A stretch of 64,000 bases of DNA, taken from positions 2,108,001 to 2,172,000 of the forward strand of contig OX621165.1 in NCBI GenBank assembly GCA_951640195.1, in the 5' to 3' direction. Below the pieces are notes generated by a model. That model ran no database searches. It was not told the origin of the DNA and worked only from the letters and a program-made list of their open reading frames with translations. Position numbers and translations under genes: made by a program. This document shows positions 23,429 to 31,659 of the stretch, piece by piece. Source of the stretch: Porpolomopsis calyptriformis. Lineage: Eukaryota > Basidiomycota > Agaricomycetes > Agaricales > Hygrophoraceae. Numbering within the stretch: position 1 is the first letter of the stretch; each line of letters opens with the position of its first letter.

Positions 23429-26173
23429 ATGGTTGCCAAATCCTCTGCAGCGAAAAATCTTCCACTACCGCCCCGTCCCTCCAGGAGCTCGCCAATGATC
23501 GGCGATGGTGTCATATCCGCGATGACTGCTTTGGATTCAGTCGTATCCGACGTTGTGGGTAATGAAATTTGGGAGACCCCTATCATCAAGGCCGCGGTTG
23601 AAACCTTGGAGAAGCTTTCCGACCTTGGTTCCGTAGTGCCCTTCGTTGCACCCGCCTTCATCGTCTTGAGATTTATCATCAGTATCGAGAAGGCAGCCCG
23701 AGATGCAGACGCAAAGTGCAGCGACTTGCTGGAGCGGATCACTTTCATGTTGAGTCAGCTCGCCGTCCTCAGGACCGTTCAAGTCAATGACGCTACCAAA
23801 CGCGTGATCGAACGCATGAATGATGTTCTCAAGTCTGCCGCCTCTCTCATCCAAGCCTACCGCAAGCAAAGCGTTCTTTCCCGGCGACTCCACACTGGCA
23901 ACAAGGAAAAATTCGGCTCTTGTGTAGAGTCCATCTCCTCATGCTGCACCGATCTGATGATCAGCCTCCAAATCTATCAAACCACCCAGATCGACATTCT
24001 TACCCGCTCCGTGCCGATCGATCGCGAGGACCAGTTGGCCCAGAAGTTCATTTCCGAACATGGCGGTGATGATGATGTCAGGGCTAATCCCGCACTCGTT
24101 TCTCAATTCGCCCAAGAGCTGCACTTGAAGGTCGACGACGAAGTCATGGAGCAGATCAGCACCAATTTCACCCAGCTCATGCAAGCCGGCCAAGCCCAGC
24201 TCGAAACCGCGCTCAACGAGAGCGTCAGCACGGCCGTCATCGAGGGTATAAAGGGGTTGGCTGCTCAAATGAACGAGGTCGACAAAGAGCAGGTTTTCAA
24301 GTGCGTACAGTGCGATCAGGATTATCGTAATTCGAGAAACGGTCCCACCTCGTGCTCATTTCATCGTGCGGAATACTCATCTTGGAGCCAGAACTACCCT
24401 TGTTGTAGCACTTCCCATCCTTGCCAAGTTCGATTTCATCGTTCAAATCATCATTGCGACTACCCATACGGTCCATTCTTTGATCGCGTTCGAAAGATAT
24501 CGAACTATACCGACACTGTGGACGAATGGACCGTCGCCAGTGACATCAACCTCGAGACCGATCATACTTCAACAACCTTGGTTGGCCAGCTTCTTCGTTG
24601 GGTTACACGCGGTCAACGTCTTGAAGAACCCACCATCTACCTCACCGTAGGCACCGTCTGGTTCTCAGAACCATACTTTTTCGACACATTTAACGTTAAA
24701 CAACTCGAGCAAGCCGTTCAAGTTGCTTCAATAACCAAAAAGACACTCATTTTCCGCACGTCCCCAAGTGAAGCCGAGTACACGATGGCCGAATGGGTCC
24801 TTTCCTCCCAGGGAATAATCACCGGGATCCGTCTCACTGCCAAGGCCGCCACTTCCGACTCTCCCTCTGTCCGGATTTGTCCAATCGACACAACCACCTG
24901 CACCAAGTCGGGCGAGATTATTGCCGTCTCAGAAGGTGGCCTGCGTTCCTATACGCCTGCATCTCCTTACATTCTTCACGAAACCGTTCGCGTCACTCCT
25001 GAACTCAGTGACAAAACTCCTCGTGAGACCCGTACCGATTTCAAGACGCGTACTTCGTCCGCACTCCCTGTCATCCTAAAGAACCTCTCAGATCCTCCCC
25101 TCAAGGCAAACCCGGTTGCGCACACGGATTGGGACATCTTTGAAGGCGTCATTTCTGTCTTTAACAAGCACCCCGCCGGCACACTGAATCCAATCACTAT
25201 CGATTCCGTCTCTGCTTCCTTCCGTCTCATCGGTGACAAACTTTACACCCCAGTCAAGACTTTCAAACTCCTTGAGCCTCAGTTTCCCATCACTATCGAG
25301 CCTCGTCAATCCTCGACACTACGCTTCCAGGTGCATGTACCACGCTCAGAGGAAGACGCTCAACTGTCCTTAAGGTGGTGGAACCGTGCCTTCGTCGCCC
25401 GTCATCGACCTCTACGCCTCAAGCTTACCGTGCACGACATTGAAGAAGAAGAGGCCTCCCTCGTTCTCGAATACGTCTTCTCTCCCTATCCCTTGGAAAA
25501 GCCCAACGAATCTGACCTGGGCTTCTTCTATTTCGACAACCCGACTTTATGGGATCGCTATTCCATTCGCGTGACCAAGCCCAGCGATGCCGTTGTCTGC
25601 ATTAACGGTATCAACATCGACGAGAACCGCCTCAAGAAGGTCGTCTTCCGCTCGCTAAAAACAGGAGAAACCGAAATAGATCTCGGCATCGGCCAAGAGA
25701 AAGGGGACGGCGCGTGGGAGTGGGGCGCGTGGGCCCTCATCGACCGCTCCTGCCAGATCGTCTATGCGTTCAAGATTCTTCTCAAGCAGGGCAACCTCTC
25801 GCCCAAGAAGACGTCCGGGTGTCTCGGCTACGTGCGGTGCCCGGCCTACTACGAGACGGCCACGGACGGACAAGTCCGCAGCGTCAGCTACGCCGCCGAA
25901 TCCGTCGCCCTACCCGACCTCGAGCCGGTCCCCGCCCAGAAATGGGGGGACGATGACGACGTGGATGACGTCGTCGCTCCCGCCATCCAGCCTCCGTCGC
26001 ACACCGCTCCGGGAGCGGCACCCATCGCCGGTCACTCCGACGTGCAGATGGCTGTGTCGGATGCCGGCCTTCACCAACGCCTCTTGTCCATCGACACCAA
26101 TCTTTCGCGCATTGCCACCGCAGTTGAGAAGCTAGTTGAGGTTCTTGGAAAATCAAGCATTGCGTCGGGGTGA
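23429..26173 (+). CDS. Large intronless protein: helical N-domain, CHORD-like Cys/His cluster, beta-rich C-half
   Basis: A single 914-residue open frame with no intron, in a window where most genes have many. Residues about 20-290 are predicted helical (DVVGNEIWETPIIKAAVETL, LSQLAVLRTVQVND, long amphipathic runs) and recall the four-helix HeLo/MLKL-type membrane-active domains of fungal cell-death proteins. A cysteine cluster follows: C292-x2-C295-x13-C309-x2-H312-x12-CC325-326-x5-C332, then HRSNHHC and YPYG, spaced much like CHORD zinc domains. The C-terminal half (SASFRLIGDKLYTPVKTF, RWWNRAFVARHRPLRLKLTV) looks beta-sandwich-like. The tail is Pro/Asp-rich with a final helix (RLLSIDTNLSRIATAVEKL). 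I do not recognise a named family; the fold comparisons are inference. Codons are GC-rich in the third position. Confidence 0.75.
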   Translation: MVAKSSAAKNLPLPPRPSRSSPMIGDGVISAMTALDSVVSDVVGNEIWETPIIKAAVETLEKLSDLGSVVPFVAPAFIVLRFIISIEKAARDADAKCSDLLERITFMLSQLAVLRTVQVNDATKRVIERMNDVLKSAASLIQAYRKQSVLSRRLHTGNKEKFGSCVESISSCCTDLMISLQIYQTTQIDILTRSVPIDREDQLAQKFISEHGGDDDVRANPALVSQFAQELHLKVDDEVMEQISTNFTQLMQAGQAQLETALNESVSTAVIEGIKGLAAQMNEVDKEQVFKCVQCDQDYRNSRNGPTSCSFHRAEYSSWSQNYPCCSTSHPCQVRFHRSNHHCDYPYGPFFDRVRKISNYTDTVDEWTVASDINLETDHTSTTLVGQLLRWVTRGQRLEEPTIYLTVGTVWFSEPYFFDTFNVKQLEQAVQVASITKKTLIFRTSPSEAEYTMAEWVLSSQGIITGIRLTAKAATSDSPSVRICPIDTTTCTKSGEIIAVSEGGLRSYTPASPYILHETVRVTPELSDKTPRETRTDFKTRTSSALPVILKNLSDPPLKANPVAHTDWDIFEGVISVFNKHPAGTLNPITIDSVSASFRLIGDKLYTPVKTFKLLEPQFPITIEPRQSSTLRFQVHVPRSEEDAQLSLRWWNRAFVARHRPLRLKLTVHDIEEEEASLVLEYVFSPYPLEKPNESDLGFFYFDNPTLWDRYSIRVTKPSDAVVCINGINIDENRLKKVVFRSLKTGETEIDLGIGQEKGDGAWEWGAWALIDRSCQIVYAFKILLKQGNLSPKKTSGCLGYVRCPAYYETATDGQVRSVSYAAESVALPDLEPVPAQKWGDDDDVDDVVAPAIQPPSHTAPGAAPIAGHSDVQMAVSDAGLHQRLLSIDTNLSRIATAVEKLVEVLGKSSIASG

Positions 26174-26356
26174 AGTTTAGTATGGAGTCTCAACATTCCT
26201 GGTGCTAATCTTTAAAATACTTTACAATTGGTTTTTTGTGGGATGGGAATAGATTCAGTCTATTTCTCAAACTTCTGCGAGTTTCGTTCCGTCTGACTTG
26301 AATTTCCGACTTTTGCATCCGATCACGTGCCTTCTAGATATTCCCTCCACCGAAGA

Positions 26357-26530
26357 ATGGCCAGGGTTACTCGTTCGATGCTTAGTGCACACAATCTTAA
26401 CATTAACAAGAGCGAAATCAACGTTATTAGCGGGAGTCAGTTTAATTCCAACTCTGATCACCATGAGGTCATCACCTTGTACTTGTACAGAGTCACTCCA
26501 CCTAAAGACATATCCAAGCTTGGCCACTAG
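26357..26530 (+). pseudogene. Solo NLR first exon with Asn-rich motif
   Basis: The ATG at 26357 (context GAATGGCCAG, shared with the NLR starts at 567 and 38101) opens MARVTRSMLSAHNLNINKSE followed by INVISGSQFNSNSD. This equals exon 1 of the NACHT-ankyrin NLR. A donor-like GAG/GTCATC sits where the other copies have their splice donor. No WLSPLNF exon or NACHT follows in the next 600 bp, so it is a stranded exon or a very short motif protein. It lies 184 bp after the stop of the 914-residue gene. Confidence 0.6.
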
Positions 26531-26560
26531 GGTGACATGACTGCAACCAACCTATAAAAT

Positions 26561-26588
26561 GTGATAAAGCCATCATTGGCTTTATCAC
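26561..26588. repeat. Perfect 12-bp inverted repeat (hairpin)
   Basis: GTGATAAAGCCA (26561-26572), loop TCAT, TGGCTTTATCAC (26577-26588). An outer pair ATAAAATGT / ACATTTTAT flanks it. It could be a hairpin or a remnant of a small inverted-repeat element. Confidence 0.8.
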
Positions 26589-26710
26589 CCCTTGATTGAT
26601 TGGTCACGGAGGAGGGGACATTTTATGATCATGGCTGAGGAATTGAGGCTTCGCTTTCGCATCATGCTTTTTTGACGAGGGAAAATGGTTATGTAATAAC
26701 CTATTTGGAA

Positions 26711-26746
26711 TTGTTATCATTGCGAAAATGTTATCATTACGAAAAG
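26711..26746 (+). repeat. Two tandem 18-bp repeats upstream of the Gag-like gene
   Basis: TGTTATCATTGCGAAAA-type units occur back to back, with a third partial TTTTCATTGCGAAATC near 26798. They lie about 400 bp upstream of the ATG at 27139 and might be protein-binding sites. Confidence 0.5.
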
Positions 26747-27138
26747 TTTAGTTCGGATGTTACAGTTTGCTGATGATCTTTACAGAAAAGAGGCACTTTT
26801 CATTGCGAAATCAGAAAGAATTTGCAGCCGTACCTACCGATCTACCCAAGAGAAGGACCTTCTAATTCAACGGTGGCATTCCCAAGAATTACCTTTGCGG
26901 TGCAAACATTCCATTTAAACCTAACCTTTTTGAGCCAAAGTCCACAGCCACCTCGGCATCTTAATCTGGGCACGTCCGAGCAGATCCTCATGTCAGATGT
27001 GTGCCAACAGTGGCATTACCGGCAACGAACCAGCCACACATCCACAACGAGGCGACGGACTATAAAAGCCCCAAGTTAAACTTGCAAAATCACATTACAA
27101 CCTCCCCCATCTCCTCTGCTCCCTCTGCAAACACCACG

Positions 27139-28092
27139 ATGCTCAGTGCTTTCAAGATAAAACCATTCGACCTGGAACCGATTTACGCATCGTGGAAAGA
27201 TGCACCACGTTTCAATGGGAACCGAAAGAAGGATCCTCCGGTCAACGACTGGCTAGAACAGATCAAAGCGGGTTGTGTTGAACGGAAGGTGCCCGAGGAG
27301 TACTGGCACAAGGTGGCACAGCACTACATGGGCGATAAAGCGACCGCTCGTCTAGAGGAACTGAAGAGGGTCATGGCGAAGATGCACGGAGGAAAGTACC
27401 GATGGAATTGGAAGAGATTCAAGGTGGCAATGTGCAACATGGGCTGTGAGTCGATCGTTAGACGTTTTCTTCCACCATCTTGACTTGCACCCCAGGGGAG
27501 ATCGATCCAAACGCTAAAGCAACCTTCAAGTTGCGCGTCAAGCCAGGTAACTGGTGGTCAAAGAAGAAGAACGACGAGGAGGCTCAGCGCGCTCCACCCA
27601 TACCATCAAAGTCCACAGACCGGACGGTTGCGAAGGCGGACAAGCCAGTTCAGCCCCGCACCTTGAGTGTGCTTAAGCGGTCCAAGTCTACCGGAGGAGC
27701 CGCAGCTGGCAAAAACGTCGTCGCACAGCCTGCGCCACAGAGAGCAGCGACAACAGACGGTAAGAATACCCCCCCACAGACACCTCGCCTCCCAGTCTCA
27801 ACCTGAATTTCAACCATTTCTAGCCTTTACCACCATAGCGCAAGCCCCGATTTGGCTCTTGAACGCCACACAAGCACTCGATGTCCTAGTCACCGAGCAT
27901 CCCAAAGTGATGAACGCCGTCAGCGCAATCCTCATCACACTCGGCTCGATTCCTGCCCTCCCTGCCATTACTGCCGGCGCAGGAGGGGCCATACTCGCAT
28001 CCGGGACTGCTCATGCCGTCGGCGCGATCGCGGTGGGTATTGGGAGCTGGATGAGAGCACACCAAGATTCCGCGACGAGAAATCCCTCGTAA
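27139..28092 (+). CDS. Gag-like helical protein with glycine-zipper membrane C-terminus
   Basis: Three exons (27139-27445, 27496-27759, 27824-28092) give 279 residues; splicing is supported by exact frame continuity. Residues 1-110 (FDLEPIYASWKDAPRFNG, DWLEQIKAGCVERKVPEEYW, HYMGDKATARLEEL, YRWNWKRFKVAM) resemble the capsid part of Ty3/gypsy Gag proteins. A basic Lys/Pro/Ala linker follows (about 125-190). The C-terminal 75 residues hold a hydrophobic Gly/Ala-rich segment, AVSAILITLGSIPALPAITA then GAGGAILASGTAHAVGAIAV, like the glycine zippers of IFI6/IFI27-type or pore-forming membrane proteins. No polymerase or protease lies nearby, so this is a stand-alone host gene. Function unknown. Confidence 0.72.
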
Positions 28093-28543
28093 CCTCGACA
28101 GCAAGGTGAACTTTGGACTTAACATACTATTTCCCTTGCAGGCGGTCGAGAATCGCCATGTTTGTCCGATCCATTGTCCGTCCCGTCGAATATATGTATA
28201 GATCACCCATAAACAAAGGACCTAGGTATATATGTCGATTAGTAAATTTATTCAATGAACCCATGTAATTTTTGTGCTGAGGCCAACGCAAAGTTTGTTG
28301 ATTCTGAGGACGCGAAAGCTTTCAACATGGTCAGACTCAGGAACGGCCTGACAAACACACCACGAGGGTGGAGTGGACGTTCGTCTTGACAGCATGCTCG
28401 TAAGCCATTCAAAGACCGCTGATTGATGCCAGGTGCCCGGAAAGCTAAACAGTGCCGCCTAGGGGATGTCTGGTTATCGAGAAAAAAAACGTTCCAAACT
28501 GGCATACACATACCATAATCTAGTTTTGAACAAACGATTGCCT
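28093..28543. other. Intergenic, convergent 3' regions
   Basis: Space between the convergent Gag-like gene and pseudouridine synthase. The only frame (28248-28511, minus) resembles nothing known. Confidence 0.4.
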
Positions 28544-29689
28544 CTATCCAACCCAGCGGCCGTCTAGTTCTGGGATTTCAAGGGAATTTATGGAAACGCC
28601 ATCCAAAAACAGCCCGCCCTTTGCCTCTTGCTGGTCAAATTGGATATCCAGATCCGCGCATATGTTCAGAAAATCCGTCGGGAGTGGTGCGCTTATGCCA
28701 AGAAGGCAGCGCTTGTGTGGTCCCGTTTTCCGATATCTCTGATTTGGGGGTAGTAAGCTTTAATGAAATGCTGCATTCGGGACTTACGAAAAACGAGAGC
28801 TTGAGAGCGTGTAGGAAGAGACGGTCGTCGGGAACTTTTGTCAGATGGATCACTGATTCGGACAGTCTAGTAGGCGAGTAAAGGTTATCTCCAATAACAG
28901 GTGCTAAAAGTGACATTTTATCTGAGCAGAGAGACAGAGGATAGAGAAGTGACTCACTTTTTAATGCTCCAGCTAGATGAATCCGGATTTGATGCTTCAA
29001 TCCGGTGTGCAATCTTATCTTCAAAAGCGACACGGGGGCTTTGTGCTAGTGCTCAATGGAGTCGGGATCAATAATGTGACATGACAGAGACACACTGATG
29101 ACCCTATCAGCTCCCAATCTGTCGCTGCGAATCGGCCTTGATGAGTTGTAGACAAAGCGACTCGTCCATCGGTGAATTGTAGGGGAGTACGAATCTTCCC
29201 AAAATTTTCTTCGAATGACTTCCCTCCTCCAAGGACAAGAGCAAGATATGTTTTCTCGACCGATCTGGCTTGGAATTGACGCGACAGGTCTCTGGCAGCT
29301 TGTGCAGACCGGGCAAGAAGTAATGCACCGGTTGTAGCCTTGTGCGTCCATGGTAGTAGGACTTGAAGCGAGTATGACATACGTACCTTGTCCAGGCGAT
29401 GCACGGGGTATAGACGAGAGTTTTGGCGAAGCCTATTCTTGAGGTCTGATTCGTTGATTTATCAGGACGTTTTCAGAAAAAAGGATGAGCGATCTGGGTT
29501 ACTTGCCTTGGAGGAGCTCGGTGAAATCATCGTTCTGAAAAAATATGTTTAATAGCTTGTGACTTGTGGTGGACGACAAACCTGATTGAACGTCTTGGAA
29601 ACTGGTTGGCAAACCAATCCCGGGGGTTTGTTCAACACGACGACACTGCGATCAACGTATAGGACGTGTTTGAACGCATTGATTCTCAT
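28544..29689 (-). CDS. RluA-family RNA pseudouridine synthase (Pus5-like)
   Basis: Exons read from ATG complement 29687-29689: LYVDRSVVVLNKPPGLVCQP, then the catalytic motif HRLDK/ATTGALLLAR split by an intron. Next come SVEKTYLALVLGG, the target-positioning stretch LKIRLHTGLKHQIRIHLA and PVIGDNLYSP. The chain ends in LDGRWVG at 28544. The HRLDxxTxG Asp is the nucleophile of the RluA family, which isomerises uridine in rRNA or tRNA. The modest length (about 300 residues) and lack of extra domains resemble fungal Pus5, which modifies mitochondrial large rRNA. The localisation is inferred, and I see no strong presequence. One intron uses a GC donor (AG/GCAAGT). Confidence 0.85.
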
Positions 29690-29839
29690 CAAGCCTCTGG
29701 ACAATATAGCCAAACAAACGTCTCTTTCTCATACAGCAGGAATGCCGGTTGGAGGACGGGTGGACGGACGACAAATGAATCCCCACAGGTCGGTTTGGTT
29801 ACGCGAATATCATGACATGAAGTAGTGAAATGGTTGAAA

Positions 29840-30385
29840 TCATTCGAAACCTTTCCGAACAATCAAGTCCGCTTCCTGCTCTGAAAACAGCCTCCCCCTG
29901 CGTCTGGTTCTTTTGGACATTGTCGACGACCACGACTCTTCCGAGGACAACCTTCTGCGCTGGAGACATTCGTTGCTATTTAGCGCGTGGACACTCCCAC
30001 TAAATGTTACACTTACCTTTCTCTTTCCGGCGTTAACCCCCGCCCTTGTGGGTTCGGCCACCCGATCCTGGGGGTTCTCTGACCAGAACAACCACAACCA
30101 TCAGTTATCGGTCTGACCAATAAAGAATAACATTCGAATCTCACTTCTAGTCCGCTGTCGCTTCCTCGGGGACACTGTCATAGCGTCCACCTCAGCTCTG
30201 ATTTTCTGCTGCTTCTCTTGCTCCTCGGTAATGCCGTTTCTGACCAGCCTTATCTCTTGTTCTAAATTCCCACACTGGATTTCGAGAACGCCGCTCTGCT
30301 GTTCGTATTTCCGCAAGCGTTCCAGGACGGAGGGAAGTCGATCAACAATGGTAGAGGCGAGGACTTCGAGTTCTTGAGGAGCCAT
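29840..30385 (-). CDS. Hypothetical small coiled-coil protein
   Basis: Three exons can be joined from ATG complement 30383-30385. The first encodes a coiled coil (MAPQELEVLASTIVDRLPSV, LRKYEQQSGVLEIQCGNLEQ, RNGITEEQEKQQKIRAEVD) ending in a basic PRKRQRTR. A middle exon follows (NPQDRVAEPTRAGVNAGKRK), then a last exon rich in Arg/Ser (RRRLSSEESWSS, SKRTRRRGRLFSEQE) with stop at 29840. About 135 residues; the basic clusters suggest a nuclear protein. It is divergent from another coiled-coil gene whose ATG is at 30560. No family recognised. Confidence 0.6.
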
Positions 30386-30559
30386 TGATGGGTTGGACGC
30401 GACTGAAAGGTTGTGTTTGACCAGAAGTGATCTCATTCATATTTAAAGAAAGGCGGGCTGACGATGAATGTCAACCTCCGATCTCAGTGTCAGCCGCACG
30501 GCCTTTATATGAATTGCAGCCTTCCTCGCTCCACCCCGCTTCCTCTGTTCGAGAGCAAC

Positions 30560-31276
30560 ATGGATATTGTCAGAATCGGGAACAAGATCATCGTACCTGG
30601 ACGTTTTGAAGTCACCACGACACGATTGGATGTTCTCAACACCGCTTGCATTCTGGAAGCCCAAATTCGGGAGCTCAAACAGAAATGCGACGAGAGCAAG
30701 CTTCAGCGCAACCTCCAGACGAGGAGAATGACCGAGTTGGATAAGGAGCTCACGGAGTTGAGAGTCCAGGCTCAACGTCAGAAGGTGGCGACGAGGAGGT
30801 TGGAGAAGGGCTTGAGGGAGATACGGGTGAGAAATGGGGTGGACGTTCTCAGCATGGGCGACATGATCAGGTCGGCTGGCAACATCGACGACCCGTTTGC
30901 GGCAGAAAACCAGATTCGTTTCGCGTTCGCTGAGGGTGATATAACCCAGTCCTCCGATAATAGAATCTTAGGCCCTCTATCTGATACAACCTCCTTCGAA
31001 CTCGACAACACATCGGCACACGGTGCCTCAACCATTGTGAATGCCTCCTCCGGCTTGCACACACTTGTCGTCAAGAGCAAGGACCGCAAACGAGCTTCCG
31101 ATTCCTGCTCCGTCCGTATCAAACCCTCCTCTCCCGATATCGGTAGAAGGAAGAGAGCTAAAGTTTCGTGTGATATGTTGAACGGCACCTTGAAGGGGGG
31201 AAATAAGTTAGAGAGGGCAAAGACGAAGACGCGTTGGGTGAAGCGATGGGCCGGAAAGAAGACGCGGAATGCGTGA
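30560..31276 (+). CDS. Hypothetical coiled-coil, basic C-terminus protein
   Basis: Single-exon frame. I start it at 30560 (MDIVRIGNKIIVPGRFEVTT) because the residues before it are poor coding; an in-frame ATG at 30464 is the alternative. A coiled coil runs over residues about 25-100 (CILEAQIRELKQKCDESKLQ, ELDKELTELRVQAQRQKVAT). A Ser/Thr-rich acidic middle follows, then a strongly basic C-terminus with GRRKRAKVS and KTKTRWVKRWAGKK, likely nuclear signals. About 238 residues. It shares its promoter region with the divergent coiled-coil gene at 29.8-30.4 kb; the two may act together. No known family. Confidence 0.6.
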   Translation: MDIVRIGNKIIVPGRFEVTTTRLDVLNTACILEAQIRELKQKCDESKLQRNLQTRRMTELDKELTELRVQAQRQKVATRRLEKGLREIRVRNGVDVLSMGDMIRSAGNIDDPFAAENQIRFAFAEGDITQSSDNRILGPLSDTTSFELDNTSAHGASTIVNASSGLHTLVVKSKDRKRASDSCSVRIKPSSPDIGRRKRAKVSCDMLNGTLKGGNKLERAKTKTRWVKRWAGKKTRNA

Positions 31277-31659
31277 TACATGAGCGCATGAGTGAAGATT
31301 TCATTTTTTTTTGTCGGCGTAATTTCGATCCTCTCATCTGAGAGATTTCATGTCGTTCTTATTTTAAAAACTTGAGATTTGATCCCCAATTTCGAGTAAC
31401 AATCCAAAAAGCCGCTGCCCAGGATTTATTGGCATCCTCGCTCACTCTTGCACGGGTGATTCTGTGACGTTTGTTGGCGTCTAGGATTCTCCGAGTCGTG
31501 GGCTTGGTGTATGTGTACCGTGTGTCAGTTCAACCCACTGCCCTGAAGTCTTAAACACAGTGAATATAATTAAACACCACCAACCTAGTAAGACACATAC
31601 CAAAAGCCATGTGCGGACTCAACCCTACCTAAGACCACAACTACCTTTATGAAGGCATG
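31277..31659. other. Intergenic, no gene seen
   Basis: AT-rich 3' region after the coiled-coil gene, before the remnant of the PD-(D/E)XK domain on the other strand. No supported feature. Confidence 0.4.

Noticed and set aside
25714..26156. Open frames on both strands at the end of the 914-residue gene
   Set aside because: High GC makes all frames open here; only the long plus frame is continuous with conserved-looking protein.
30505..31281. A 167-residue minus-strand frame opposite the coiled-coil gene
   Set aside because: Composition is less protein-like and it is fully antisense to the coiled-coil plus frame.
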